A DNA stretch of 64,000 nt from Heloderma charlesbogerti (GCA_026122225.1 JANEZZ010000976.1:310001-374000), one strand, 5' to 3'; counted from the first letter of the stretch, positions 37,196-49,466 are shown. Numbers and translations: made by a program. The notes: generated from the sequence alone by a model not told the origin.

Positions 37196-37997
37196 TGTCC
37201 CAATAGCCTGATCTAAGTTCCTTTTCAACCAAATATGCTCCGCCCTTGAAACTTATTCCCATTCCCGAAAACTTGGAAGTAGTTCCCCAGACATTCTGAG
37301 CACTTCTTTTAATCCTGCGAAGGCAGAGCTGGGAAGCTGCACCCGCGGCCTCCCAAGAAGAACATGACAGCAAGGGGGCTCAGCTTCCCGGCAGTCCTTG
37401 GTCCCCTGGCTGATGGATGAGGCCAGAATGTGCTGCCCTTCTCCTCTTTTTTGGCAACGCAGAAGTGGCCACCCTAAAGCTCAGCCATTTGATTTCTCTG
37501 TATAGACAAGAGCAGAGAGGGTCAGTACCAAACTACAAGGAAATGAATGATTCCTAAAGGGCTCTGGTAATGTATCAGTGTGGCCTAAGAGTGGTTGGAG
37601 GTGGTACAACCTGGCAGGAAGGACACTTTCAGTGGACCCAGATGCTCAATTCGAAGTATGCACTTCCTACATGTTACCTTTTGACAGACAGTCCTGCAGC
37701 TATGCAGAGTGCCTTTCTCTCATTTCTGATTCTGTCATATGTCTTTGGTACTATGGAGCAAAGCACTCTTATAAGGCCAAGCAACCTTTATTTTTCCAGA
37801 CAAAACACAGAGATAATTTTAGAATACTATACTTCAAAATTAGGATCCATATCCCATACCAATCCCCTTCAGGTCTGGGAACTCAGAACCTGAGGGGATT
37901 AAATATGTTCCTCAGCTCCCACCTCCTCTTTATTTGTGAATCTGTTGCACTCCAGATTCCGAAGGAACTGAGGTAATAAAGAACAAGATTCCACAGC

Positions 37998-38245
37998 AGT
38001 AGTGGTGAGAGTGACGGACTGGGAGCCGGGAGATCTGGGTTCTAGTCCCCACTTGGCCATGGAAGCTCACTGGGTGACTTTGGGCCAGTCACAGACTCTC
38101 AGCCCAACCTACCTCACAGGGTTGTTGTTGTGAGGATACAACGGTGAGGAGGAGGATAATGTAAGCCGCCTTGAGTTCCTTGCGAGAGGGAGAAAGGCGG
38201 GGTATAAATGCAATAAATAAATTAAATAAATAAAATAAATACTAA
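37998..38245 (+). repeat. tRNA-derived SINE, full-length-looking
   Basis: The tRNA-like head is 'gtggtgagagtgacggactgg' with the B-box region 'tgggttctagtcccc'. The body reads 'ggaagctcactgggtgactt' and 'aacctacctcacagggttg'. The tail is 'gaaaggcggggtataaatg' followed by AAATA repeats. Confidence 0.8.
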
Positions 38246-39792
38246 GGGTATTTTCCCTCCTCGTTTCATAATCACTCAATAGCAGGTCCGGCAGCTCTAC
38301 AGAATTGATCGCTCTTCCCCTCAGCACAAAAGTTCAGAGTAAATATGTCATTTCGGTGTTTTCAAATGTTCTGGTTATAAAAAGCTACTCTGGCTGGGCA
38401 CACATTTCATACTCATTAAACACCAGTAGCAAAGTTTCAACGGTGCCATCTTTCCCCGGAAAACCCATCCCGCCAGCTTATGCTATTAGTGTTGTGCTAG
38501 AGGTCACTTGCGTTAGGCCACGTCAATTGCATAAGCGCAGCAACTGTTGGATACTGCCCAAAATCTTCAGTACAACTACATAGCAAAACTGCAGCTGACA
38601 AGCACCATGTTAGAGGACACCTTTTGCGTATGTGAAAGAAGGGAGACATCTCTTTGAAGACAATGCCTACTATGAGAATGGCCCGGTTTCAACGTTCTCC
38701 TGGTGGATGATGGGAGTTGCAGGCCAACAATACCTGGAGAGCCTCACATTCCCCATCCCTGTTCTAAATGCATGTTTGATGAGGATGACCTGTATCTGGA
38801 GCCCACGCAGATGGGAGATGCAGATAGGAGGGCCATTTGGAGCAGAGAAGTGCTGGGCAGAAAAAGGGTTATGCATTCCCCTCCCACTGCTACTTCCCTG
38901 CTCCTAGGAAAGGGCAGCTATATGCATGTAACATACTGTTTGCTTAAAACCAAACATGCTTTTGATTATGCTCCAAGCCCTGGAGGGGCCAAATACATTG
39001 GCAAGCTGTCTATTCCCACCCGGTCTTCTCAGCCAATCCCACAAGGCACATGTGAAGTCTTGCCTGGAAGAGCACGCCAGGGAGGGCTAGGGGTGTAGCA
39101 AACATTCGTTTCCTGCTTCGTTTTCGATTATCTTCTCTCAGTTTGGCTCCCCAAACTGAAGTTCACGAACTCTCCCTCGCCTGTCCCTGCTTGGTTGCAG
39201 TCGAGCAGTTCCCCCGAAATCTCAGGCACAGCGGTGATCCTGTTAGCACGTTTCCCCCTGCTCTCGCCGAGCACCTGCTCAGCAAACGGCTTCAGCGGCT
39301 ATCCCTTCATTTTTGCTCATTTGCCCCCCCCCCCGATGTGCGCATCTGCATATATGCGCATTTTCTGTGCGGAAAAAAACAATTGTGCAGTTGCCATGGC
39401 CCTTCTGATTTTGCACATTGAATGAAGTGAGAAATGCCAGAGCCACAGAGAGATCCAGGTGATGTGGGGAGTGGGGAGACGTTGAGGAGTGGAATAGAAA
39501 AAGATTAGAGTGAGCAAGCCCCTTCCTACCTGAATGACTGAAATGGGCCATCGTCCTCAATTTCTGCATAACAATTAGAAAGTACTATTCCTTAACACCT
39601 GTAAGTTGAGATAGCCACTGAGCAAGAAGGTGTGCTATTATGGGGCAAATCTCTCCTAAAACTTAGAATTTTACTCCAACATTTGAGATAATATGTTCAT
39701 AAGCAGAAAATACAGAAAGAAAAAGATAGTTCCTTCATTCATAAATCAATATATGCGCACATATCTTTGGGCAGTGCTTTTCAATAGGGAAA

Positions 39793-40091
39793 AGCCTCGT
39801 GTGGCGCAGAGTGGTAGGCGGCAGTATTGCAAATGAAACTCTCCCCATGACCTGAGTTCGATCCCAGCGGAAGCCAGGTCTCGGGTAGCCGGCTCAGGTC
39901 GACTCAGCCTTCCATCCTTCTGTGGTCGGTAAAATGAGTACCCAGCTTGCTGGGGGAAAGGTAGTCACGACTGGGGAGGGCAATGGCAAACCACCCCGCT
40001 ATAGTCTGCCATGAAAACGCCAGCGTAAGCAGGCGTCTCTCTAGGGGTCAGTAATGACCTGGTGCTTGCACAGGAGGAACCTTTCCTTTCC
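39793..40091 (+). repeat. tRNA-derived SINE with perfect target duplication
   Basis: The head has an A box ('tggcgcagagtggtaggcgg') and a B box ('tgagttcgatcccagc'). The body reads 'gtaaaatgagtacccagct' and 'caaaccaccccgctatag'. The tail is CCTTT repeats. The 14-bp flanks at 39779-39792 and 40092-40105 (TTTCAATAGGGAAA) are identical, so insertion was relatively recent. Confidence 0.92.
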
Positions 40092-40109
40092 TTTCAATAG
40101 GGAAATAAA

Positions 40110-40210
40110 TTATTGTTTTACTGTTGCTTTTTGGTTTTAATTTTTGTGAATGGCAGCCCAGAGAGCTTCGGCTATTGGGTGGAATAGAAATACATGCATA
40201 CATACATAAT
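40110..40210 (+). repeat. L2 LINE 3' tail fragment
   Basis: 'ggcagcccagagagcttcgg' and 'ggtggaatagaaatacatgc' with a CATA-rich end are L2-like 3' UTR wording. Confidence 0.55.
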
Positions 40211-40371
40211 AAAAAGGGCAGTGTGTTCTTGGTCTCTTGGTTGTGGTGGTATTTTGTGTGTTTGTGTTTCGGCTTGGCTGGGGTGATCACTGGACTGTGA
40301 GAGAACCAAAAGGACAGCCCAAGAAATATGCCCATGATGGTGATACCACTGTCACACTAGCAGGAATTATA

Positions 40372-40373
40372 TA

Positions 40374-40415
<42 letters not shown>

Positions 40416-40564
40416 CTCTATCTCTCTATCTCTATCTCTATCTATCTATCTATCTATCTATCTATATCTATATCTATCTATATCTATATATCTATCTATA
40501 TCTATATATCTATATCTATCTATATCTATCTATATCTATCTATATCTATCTATATCTATCTCTA

Positions 40565-40623
<59 letters not shown>
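40372..40623. repeat. (TATC)n / GATA tetranucleotide array
   Basis: About 250 bp of TATC units (GATA on the other strand), interrupted in the middle by TATATC and TCTC variants. Runs at each end are purer. The repetitive 'YLSI' open frame across it is an artefact. Confidence 0.98.
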
Positions 40624-41567
40624 GGAGAAATGGAAAGTAACCTTTCCAGCTGCAACAGGCATGGTGCTAGAGTTTGCAGCAGGAGCAGACCAACATACCT
40701 ATGTAATTCTTTCCTCCAGTGCCTCCTTCCCAGTCATGCAGACTAGAAATGCGCGCAAACCTCATTTTCCGCAATTATGCTTCCCGCATTTCTGTCAGTC
40801 ATGGTGAAATGCACACAAACCTTATTTTCTGTATTTCTGCTTCTTGCATTTCTGTGTGTCTGTCGCAGTGTGGAAGCCATCAGAACCCCGCCCCCCAAAA
40901 CAAGGGTCCCGATGTCTCATAGGAAACACCTGGGAGACCTTCATGAGTAGGAAGAATTGCCGGGCATGGCTGGAGTTTCTTGTGGCCCACTGAACGTAGA
41001 GTGCATTTTTTAAAAGCTCTCCTTTTTTTCTCATTTTCTCATTCTGATTTAACTGGAGCTGTACATATCGGAGTACTGTTGTGTGAAAAATTTAACCAGC
41101 AACACATCCCAATATTGATAAGAGAAGACAGAAATGTGCCTTTTCTGCACAGCAAGAATTACTCCAACCCTCCTACCTATATGTTCTGGAAAGTATTTTC
41201 CTCGCCAATAACAAATAGATTGCTGCTGGAATGGGTATTTGGGTACCATGGCATCTCACAAACATACAATGCATTCCTGAAAGAAGGAAGAGTACAAGGG
41301 GACCTATAGCAGTGGTCCAGTTCAGGTTGCATATGCTGAGAAAATGTGTACTTTGCATCAGGGCCAGGACAAGGCGTAGTTGCATCAATAACTATTGAGC
41401 AAGCAATCACACATAGAATGTACCTGGACTGTTCAAGGTAAGTAGGAGAAGGGGAAAAGAATGTTAATTAAGGAATGGGAAGAAGTTTCCAGTGTTCCCA
41501 CAAAACAGAGGCCACCCACTGTTATGATAAGACACTCCTGTATTTGGTTGGTAATACAATAGAGAGA

Positions 41568-41633
41568 TGGCGTGCTATGGTCCATGGGGTCACGAAGAGT
41601 CGGACACGACTGAACGACTGAACAACAACAACA
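41568..41633 (+). mobile_element. BovB 3' end, very short insertion
   Basis: Only the last 66 or so bp of BovB are present ('cgtgctatggtccatgggg', 'gagtcggacacgactgaacg', AAC repeats). The 12-bp flanks ACAATAGAGAGA at 41556-41567 and 41634-41645 are identical. It is an extreme 5' truncation. Confidence 0.92.
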
Positions 41634-41907
41634 ACAATAGAGAGAGCTGAGAACACTCTCCTACTGCACCTAGAAGCTTTGATCCTGGGCTGGGATGCTA
41701 TGAGGCAGCATGTCACTCTTAGCATGGCATTTTCTCTCTCAACATGATCTGAGAGGCAGCGCTTCCAACTAGCTGTATTTTTACAAGGGGCAATTCCTCC
41801 ACGTTTGCATGAAGAATACACTACACAATGGAGAGTATGCATGTGGGGCAGAGGGGGACATGATACTTGAACACCAGTTTCCCTTGTATGGCTGGCTCTG
41901 TGATGAC

Positions 41908-42847
41908 TAGGGATGGCGGAGAAGTTCTCCCCGAAATTTCGGGGGGCCGAGCACCAACGTGTTCAGCCCCCCGAACAAGTTTCGGGGAGAAATCCTCCGC
42001 ACCCCCCCGCACCCCGCACACCCCCCCAGGACGGGACTTACCTTCGCCGAATGTCCCTCCCAGCAGCGGGTCCGGCCAGCGGTTCGGCGGGTGTTCGAGC
42101 GGGGCGGGAGCGGCAGCCGGTCTTTCGACCGGCTGCCGCCGCCACCATTCCAATAAAAGAAAAAAAAAAACGCCCCCGTGATAGGCTACGTGACGATTAA
42201 CGTAGCCTATCACGGCTAGATTTGCAAAGTCACCCGTGATAGGCTACGTTAATCGTCACGTAGCCTATCATGGGTGACTTTAAAAAAAAAAAAAGCGCGT
42301 ACGGATAATGGCGGCCCCCATAGGGAGCCGCCATTCCCGTTCCTTATTTGGTCGCTGTAGTCTACGTAAAGATTTACGTAGACTACAGCGAAAATAAGGG
42401 CAACGCTATTTTAAATACTAAAATAAGACTAAATAAGGAACGCAAACAGCGGCTCCCTATGGGGGCCGCCATTAGCGTACCCGCTTTTTTTTTTTTTTTT
42501 AAAGTCACCCGTGATAGGCTACGTGACGATTAACGTAGCCTATCACGGCTGACTTTGCAGATCTAGCCGTGATAGGCTACGTTGATCGTCATGTAGCCTA
42601 TCACGGGGGCGGGGTTTTTTTTAAAAAAAAAACAATGGAGTTCGTGGCCGGGCGAGGCGGGAAGCCTCCCCCCCGGCCTGAATTTCGGCCGGGCGAGGCA
42701 GGAAGCCTCCCCCCTGGCCTGAATTTCGGCCGGGGCAAGGCGGGAAGCCTCCCCCCCGGCCTGAACTTCACGGGGGGAGCCGCGAAGCACCTCCCCCCCA
42801 CCGCGAACAAGCTTCGACGAAAGGTAAGTGCCTTTCGTCCACCCCTA
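41908..42847. mobile_element. Palindrome-bearing hAT-like element, copy 1
   Basis: It starts TAGGGATGGCGGAGAA (A end) and ends 'gcctttcgtccacccctA' (B end). Flanks GTGATGAC (41900-41907) and GTAATGAC (42848-42855) match at 7/8. The interior 42170-42612 is a large palindrome centred near 42393. Its outer arms carry paired 'gtgataggctacgt' modules, inner arms carry 'ggcggcccccatagggagcc', and the core is 'gtagtctacgtaaagatt' with its mirror. There is no transposase frame. Confidence 0.85.
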
Positions 42848-43308
42848 GTAATGACATCCCAGTGCAGACAGGAAAGATTGCAGGCGTGGGAAGAGAGCCC
42901 AGGACAAACCAACGAGCACAGTTGTACTAATACCATTTCCAACCTGGCTCTTATTGCACTGGGATGACTGCAGTGACTTACGCCATATACCAGTCCCATG
43001 AAAACTGTGACAACCACATAAACATAAATGCATTCAGGCAAAAGTCATGACAACAGAGTGTCTATTTACTTTGCACGGTCAATTAAAATATATAGAACAG
43101 GAATATTTTAATTGTATACAACTGCTTCATTAAGACGACAAGCAATATCATACCCATAACGCAGCCTGCATATATCTTAATTGCAGAATGGGGAAAACAA
43201 AAGGGACTGCAGTTGTATACAGTTGTGTACTTCAAGCAGAGGTATTGCTTGGTAGGAACGGAAAAGGAAAGGCACCTCTTCCATTCAGACACAGCAGCAT
43301 GCACCAGG

Positions 43309-43855
43309 GATGGCGGAGAATTCCACCGCGGACCCACACGAGGCCGGATTCTTTGGAATCCAGCCTCCAGAATCTGCGGTGGAACGGCTCACTTACCTCC
43401 GCCTCCTGAGGATTTCCTTCGGAATGGCACACCAGCTCTGTATCACTGGGAGGAATACAGCCGTAAATGGCATATTGGACGCCACTTGCAGCACTGTTTT
43501 TACCTAAATGGAGCCATAAACGGCTGCAATCGGAGTAAACTGAGGGCTTTATGGCCACAAGTGGCGTCCAATTGGACATCACTTGCAGCTGTAAAGCCCT
43601 CAGTTTAACCTAATTGCAGCTGTTTATGGCTCCATTTAGGTTAAACTCAGTGCTTTACGGCCACAAGTGGCATCCAATACGCCATTTGCGGCTGTATTCT
43701 TTCCAGCGATACGGTAATGGCAGCCGCTATTACTGTATCGCAAGCGGTACAGAGCCAGTGTGCGGCTCTGTGGAATCCTCACGGAGCAGAGCCGCTCTGG
43801 AGGGTTCCGGGGGGGGGAGGAATGGATCGCTTCCTCTCCAGGGAGGGCACAGACA
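43309..43855. mobile_element. Palindrome-bearing hAT-like element, truncated relative
   Basis: It starts 'cagggatggcggagaattc', close to the A end of copy 1. The interior, about 43440-43712, is a palindrome with different text ('gaatacagccgtaaatggc' facing 'gccatttgcggctgtattc'), centred near 43578. The right side resembles the subterminal B region ('gcagagccgctctgg', 'gaggaatggatcgcttcc') but stops before the expected terminus, so this copy is truncated. Confidence 0.65.
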
Positions 43856-44169
43856 AAATAAATGGGGCGGGGGAGTGGGCAGGATGGAGCCATGGCTATC
43901 TGGCCTCCCAATACAATGGAGGAATTTCAGGGCTCATTTCTGCTGTTTGTGTTGCATGGTAGCCACCCTACGCCTCTTCTGTATGCGAATGTAATTCATA
44001 GCCGTACTGGTCCCCAAAGTGACCTGCTCCTGCTTGAGAGAACTACCATGTGCCAAAGACACAGCTCCCTTCCCCCAACATACATGTGCAAATGTAATTG
44101 CATTCGTGGCTGAGACAGCAACGGTTCTCATCTGACTTGCCAGTAGATTAGGAGGATGGGAAGTACAGC

Positions 44170-45625
44170 CCATGAATCACAGGGACACTTTTGATAAACG
44201 AGCAAGAGGCCATATCAAACCTAACAGACACACCCAAATTAAAGCTGGCTATTGCATAATTTTATTCTAGTTTGTATTCTCTGGGGATTCCTTGCTCACT
44301 TGCTGCTAAACTGGTATTCCTGTGGCCTGCCAAATAACTCATTTCAATTAGCATACATTTGCATACATTCATGCAAATTGGATCCACTGGCACGCTTGCC
44401 TATGATCTTCTCCAACTCCAGTGAGCTGCCGGAGCAGGTCGTTTTGGTCTTCCTAGCTGGTGTTTGCATCTAGTGCTTCAGTCGATGGTTAATACAGATT
44501 GTCTACATCCAAACAAAGCAAATATCTGATTCTAATGAATCAGCAGGAAATAAAGCTTCACCATTCTAATCTTTATACTTTTAACAACTATTTTGTAAAA
44601 GATTAATTATTCCCAATAAAGGCCAAAAACGGAGGGAAAGATTTACTGATGAAATCACTAGATCCGTATGTATCTGTATGATTGCTATCCAGAACGGGAC
44701 CTGGAACATGATACGGAATTTGACTTGGAGAATCTTTGTTTTCATCTTTTCTCTAATTTCTAGCCATCTTCAGTTGCTTCTACAATACACCTTTTCTCTG
44801 GTATTACAATCCTTAGTTCACTCACTTTTTCTGTTGAATCCAGACTACGTTATTGCCAAATTGTTCTGCTCCAGTGTTTTCAGTGTTGTCCTGTGTTTTT
44901 CATATCTGATCTGTGCTGATTTGGAGGGGTGAGAATAAACAGTAATTACAGTAATAGCCTGTATGGGTATGGATGAAGTGCTACTGAGATTTTTAAGGGA
45001 GCCTGTACCTTTAATAAAAAGCTTCCTTCTTCCAGGTTCAGCTTATTTTATTGCTTCATGTTCAGCATGGCTGGGAAATTAGTCGTCCATTGCCCTTGTA
45101 TATCCCTGAATTAGTGATTAATTGCCCCTTTTTCTAGGAGGGAGAGGCTTTAGTTACCAGATTTCTTTCTTTTCCTTCTTTAACTGAAAAAAGTGCTATT
45201 ATACTATAAAAGAAGAATAATGAAAGAAACCTGAAATTAAAGCCCCTACCCCACAAAATCAGGTTGACTAATTAAGCAGCAATTTATCACATTCCTTAAT
45301 ACCCTTAACAAAAAGCAGTAAGACAGGCAGAACTTGAAATTAGGAAATGTTTAATTAATATTACAGTGCGCCATTGGTATATGCGACTTACTTATGAGTA
45401 AGCATTATAGAAGGATCTTAATCATGGAGAAGGGTATGGGTGGATAATATAGCATGTGCTATGCAAAAGCACCATTTTAATTCTGCTTCCAGCTAGTTGT
45501 GGAAAAGTAACACCTTAGCAGCACTAACAGTCTCTAGTGCTGTTCTGAAACCATTGTTCTAGCAAAGAAATCCTGAACATGATCAGAGCTTTTGGAAAAA
45601 GTTCTCTTAATTTGAAAAGATGAAA
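44170..45625. other. Intergenic, nothing recognised
   Basis: AT-rich sequence with short open frames only. No repeat family or exon could be identified. Confidence 0.45.
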
Positions 45626-45629
45626 TATT

Positions 45630-46000
45630 GGGTTGAATCCAGACTTAATCATACTTAGAGTAACCCCACTGAAAACAATGGGACTTAAGTCCCCACTCTC
45701 CCATGAAGCTCACTGAGCGACTTTGGGCCAGTTAGGGCCAGTTGTGTCCCTATATGGAAAGGAAGGATATGGTCTTGGTTATTCATGGGCCAGCCACTGA
45801 TCCTCAGCCCAACCTAGCTCACAGAGTTGTTGTGAGGATAAAGTGGAGAGGAGGAGGATCATGAATGCCACCTCAGGCTCCTTAGAGGAAAAGCGGGATA
45901 TAAATGTAACAAACAAATAATTAAAGTTAGTCATGATTAAATTACGTTCAGCTGATTTCAGTGGGTCTACACTAGTTATGACTAAGTTTGGATCCAACCT
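45630..46000. repeat. Inverted-repeat element (GGATCCAGAC type) interrupted by a SINE
   Basis: The arms 'gggttgaatccagacttaa' and 'actaagtttggatccaacc' match the 4922-5098 family. About 45690-45925 is a truncated SINE of the 37998-38245 family ('catgaagctcactgagcga', 'cccaacctagctcacagag', tail 'gcgggatataaatgtaac'). Confidence 0.65.
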
Positions 46001-46670
46001 ATCGAGTATTGTTCATTCTGTAGGCATGGGTTAGCAGCTTCCCTTGCAAGACAATTTGTATCCTGGGGAGCGGGGGTGGGATTTTTGTCAGGATCATGGC
46101 AAAAGAGTAAGGCTGCGATCCTTTGCATGTTTAGACAGAAAAAAGTCCTACAGCTAGGGATGGTGGAGAATTCCGCCATGGATCTCGGTGAGGCCGAATG
46201 CCAGTGCATTCAGCCCCCTGAAATCCATGGCGGAATGAAGCCCCCGCCCCCCCAACCCACGAAAGGCACGCGGAACGGAGCCCCCAACCCACAAAAGGCG
46301 CATGAAATGGAGCACTTACCTGCTGCCGTCCGCGCTGACTTGCGGATGGCAGCCCGCCTGCGGCCGCCATTCACTTCCTGATCATAGCCATGATAGGCTA
46401 CGTAAATACTTACGTAGCCTACCACAGCTAATGCAGGGATGCCTTGTGCGTAGCCTAATTCACTTCCTGATCATAGCCGTGGCAGGCTACGTAAAGTATT
46501 TACGTAGCCTATCACGACAAGCAAAAAAAAAAAGCGTACGCAAATGGCAGTGGCTACGGCGGCCACCATTTGCGTTCCCTATTTTTCGCTGTTTTATCTT
46601 ACGTAAATATTTACATAGGCTATTATAGCGAAAAAAAGGGGAATGCAAATAGCGTTGTTGTTGTTGTTGT

Positions 46671-47789
46671 TCAGTCGTTCAGTCGTGTCCGACTCTTCGT
46701 GACCCCATGGACCATAGCACGCCAGGCCTTCCTGTCCTGCGCTCTCTCCCGGAGCGTGCTCAAGTTCATATTCATTGCATCCGTGATGCTATCTAGCCAT
46801 CTCATCCTCTGCCGTCCCCTTCTCCTTTTGCCTTCAGTCTTTCCCAGCATCAGGGTCTTTTCCAGGGAGTTTTCTCTTCGCATTAGGTGGCCAAAATATT
46901 GGAGCTTCAGCTTCATTATCTGTCCTTCCAATGAGCACTCAGGGTTGATTTCCTTTAGGATGGACTGATTTGACCTCCTTGCAGTCCAGGGGACTCGTAA
47001 GAGTCTTCTCCAGCACCACAGTTCGAAAGCATCAATTCTTCGGCGCTCAGCCTTCCTTATAGTCCAGCTCTCACAGCCATACATTACTACTGGGAAAACC
47101 ATAGCTTTGATTAGACGGACCTTTGTCGGCAAGGTGATGTCTCTGCTTCTTACTATGCTGTCTAGGTTGGCCATAGCTTTCCTCCCAAGGAGCAAGCGTC
47201 TTTTAATTTCATGGCTACAGTCACCGTCTGCGGTGATCTTGGAGCCCAAGAAAGTAAAATCTGTCACTGCTTCCATTTCTTCCCCTTCTATATGCCAGGA
47301 AGTGATGGGGCCAGATGCCATGATCTTAGTTTTTTTAATGTTGAGTTTCAAACCAGCTTTTGCACTCTCCTCTTTCACCCTCAACAAGAGGCTCTTTAGA
47401 TCCTCTTCGCTTTCTGCCATTAGGGTGGTATCGTCTGCATATCGGAGGTTGTTGATAATTCTCCCAGCAATCTTAATTCCGACCTCTGATTCATCCAGCC
47501 CGGCATTTCTCATGATGTACTCTGCATATAAGTTAAATAAGCAGGGTGACAATATGCAGCCTTGTCGTACTCCTTTCCCAATTTTGAACCAATCGGTTGT
47601 TCCATGTCTGGTTCTTACTGTTGCTTCTTGACCCTCGTACAGGTTTCTCAGGAGACAGGTAAGGTGGTCTGGTACTCCCATCACTTTAAGAATTTGCCAC
47701 AGTTTGTTGTGATCCACACAATCAAAGGCTTTAGCATAGTCAATGAAGCAGAAATAGACGTTTTTCTGGAATTCTCTTGCTTTCTCCAT
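46671..47789 (-). CDS. BovB ORF2, C-terminal part: reverse transcriptase
   Basis: 372 codons from the first methionine after the internal TGA to a natural stop at 46671-46673. It is in the same frame as 47865-49466, and the codons between 47864 and 47790 are also open. It contains FIDYAKAFDCVDH, GVRQGCILSPCLFNLY and the catalytic LRYADDTT (YADD at about 47430-47441), followed by the BovB C-terminal region ending KSRTRLND. All core catalytic motifs are present. Whether any product is made past the stop cannot be judged; the copy is best treated as recently inactivated. Confidence 0.9.
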   Translation of the reverse strand: MEKAREFQKNVYFCFIDYAKAFDCVDHNKLWQILKVMGVPDHLTCLLRNLYEGQEATVRTRHGTTDWFKIGKGVRQGCILSPCLFNLYAEYIMRNAGLDESEVGIKIAGRIINNLRYADDTTLMAESEEDLKSLLLRVKEESAKAGLKLNIKKTKIMASGPITSWHIEGEEMEAVTDFTFLGSKITADGDCSHEIKRRLLLGRKAMANLDSIVRSRDITLPTKVRLIKAMVFPVVMYGCESWTIRKAERRRIDAFELWCWRRLLRVPWTARRSNQSILKEINPECSLEGQIMKLKLQYFGHLMRRENSLEKTLMLGKTEGKRRRGRQRMRWLDSITDAMNMNLSTLRERAQDRKAWRAMVHGVTKSRTRLND

Positions 47790-47864
47790 GATCCAGCGAA
47801 TGTTGGCGATTTGATCTCTAGTTCCTCTGCCTCTTCGAAACCCAGCTTGTACTTCCGGTAGTTC

Positions 47865-49466
47865 TCAGTTCGCATACTGCTGAAGCCTAGCTTGTAGGAT
47901 TTTGAGCATCACCTTGCTGGCATGTGAAATGAGCGCAATTGTGCAGTAGTTTGAACACTCTTTGGCGTTGCCCTTCTTTGGAATTGGAATGTAAACTGAC
48001 CTTTTCCAGTCTTGTGGCCACTGTTGAGTGTTCCAGATTTGTTGGCATATTGAATGCAGCACTTTAACAGCATCATCTTTTAGGATTTTAAATAGCTCGG
48101 CTGGAATACTGTCATCTCCGCTAGCTTTGTTGTTACTAATGCTTCCTAAGGCCCACTTGACTTCACTCTCTAGGATGTCCGGCTCAAGTTCAGTGACCGC
48201 ACTATCATGGCTATCAGGGACATTCAGATCTTTCCTGTATAGTTCTTCTGTGTATTCTTGCCACCTCTTCTTAATCTCATCTGCTTCTGTTAGGTCCCTG
48301 CCTTCTTTGTCCTTTATCATGCCCATCTTGGCACAAAACGTTCCCTTGAGATCTCCAATTTTCTTGAAGAGATCTCTAGTCTTTCCCATTCTGTTGTTTT
48401 CCTCGATTTCTTTGCATTGTTCATTTAAGAAGGCCTTCTTGTCTCTCCTTGCTATTCTCTGGAACTCTGCATTCAGTTGGGTATACCTTCCCCTTTCTCC
48501 CTTGCTTTTCGCTTCCCTTCTTTCGTGAGCTACTTGTAAAGCCTCATCAGACAGCCACTTGGCTTTCTTGCATTTCTTTTTCTTTGGGATGGATTTTGTT
48601 GCTGCCTCCTGAACAATGTTACAGACCTCCGTCCAGAGTTCCTCAGGCACTCTGTCTATCAGGTCTAATCCCTGAAATCTATTCCTCACCTCCACTGTAT
48701 ATTCATCAGGGATATGATTTAGGTCATACCTGAACGGTTTAGTGGTTTTCCCGACGTTCTTCAATTTAAGCCGAAATTTTGCAAGAAGCAGCTCATGATC
48801 TGAGCCACAGTCAGCTCCAGGTCTTGTTTTGACTGACTGTATGGAGCTTCTCCATCTTTGGCTGCAAAGGACATAATCAATCTGATTGCGATATTGACCA
48901 TCTGGTGACGTCCATGTGTAGAGTCGCCTCTTGTGCTGTTGGAAAAGAGTGTTTGCTATGATCAGCATGTTCTCTTGGCAAAACTCTATTAGCTTTTGTC
49001 CTGCTTCATTTTGTACACCAAGGCCATGCCTGCCTGTTATCCCGGTGATTTCTTGACTTCCTACTTTAGCATTCCAATCCCCTATGATGAAGAGGACATC
49101 TTTTTTGGGTGTTAGTTCTAGAAGGTGTTGTAGGTCTTCATAGAACCGATCAACCTCAGCTTCTTCGGCCTCAATGGTTGGGGCATAGACTTGAATTACT
49201 GTGATGTTGAATGGTTTGCCTTGGATTCGTACTGAGATCATTCTATCATTTTTAAGATTGTACCCCAGTACTGCTTTTCCCACCCTTTTGTTGACTATGA
49301 GTGCTACTCCATTTCTTCTCAGGGATTCTTGCCCACAATAGTAGATATGATGGTCACCTGAATTAAATTCGCCCATGCCTGTCCATTTTAGTTCGCTGAT
49401 TCCCAAGATGTCGATGTTCAATCTTGCCATCTCATGTTTGACCACCTCCAGCTTACCTTGATTCAT
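47865..49466 (-). CDS. BovB ORF2, N-terminal part: AP-type endonuclease and linker
   Basis: 533 codons from the methionine at 49466 to TGA at 47865-47867. The same frame is open further upstream through GTWNVRSMN, so this methionine may not be the natural start. Endonuclease hallmarks of the exonuclease III-like fold are visible: VYAPTIEAEEAEVDRFYEDL, FIIGDWNAKVG (catalytic Asp/Asn) and GADCGSDHELL (catalytic Asp/His). A basic stretch KKKKCKKAK follows. The final third enters the reverse transcriptase (KASGDDSIPAELFK, IPIPKKGNAKECSNY). The enzyme nicks genomic DNA and primes reverse transcription at the target (family knowledge). The stop is a point interruption: the next segment continues in the same frame. 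Confidence 0.9.
   Translation of the reverse strand: MNQGKLEVVKHEMARLNIDILGISELKWTGMGEFNSGDHHIYYCGQESLRRNGVALIVNKRVGKAVLGYNLKNDRMISVRIQGKPFNITVIQVYAPTIEAEEAEVDRFYEDLQHLLELTPKKDVLFIIGDWNAKVGSQEITGITGRHGLGVQNEAGQKLIEFCQENMLIIANTLFQQHKRRLYTWTSPDGQYRNQIDYVLCSQRWRSSIQSVKTRPGADCGSDHELLLAKFRLKLKNVGKTTKPFRYDLNHIPDEYTVEVRNRFQGLDLIDRVPEELWTEVCNIVQEAATKSIPKKKKCKKAKWLSDEALQVAHERREAKSKGERGRYTQLNAEFQRIARRDKKAFLNEQCKEIEENNRMGKTRDLFKKIGDLKGTFCAKMGMIKDKEGRDLTEADEIKKRWQEYTEELYRKDLNVPDSHDSAVTELEPDILESEVKWALGSISNNKASGDDSIPAELFKILKDDAVKVLHSICQQIWNTQQWPQDWKRSVYIPIPKKGNAKECSNYCTIALISHASKVMLKILQARLQQYAN

Noticed and set aside
40372..40623. CRISPR-like array
   Set aside because: The repeats are contiguous tetranucleotides without spacers, in a vertebrate genome.
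40237..40746. 169-codon open frame
   Set aside because: Its core is the translated TATC array (YLSI repeats).
47860..47870. Frameshift between the two BovB halves
   Set aside because: Counting codons shows both halves are in the same frame; the break is one in-frame TGA.
47107..48528. Open frames on the + strand across the BovB
   Set aside because: They are antisense shadows of the BovB endonuclease/reverse transcriptase frame.
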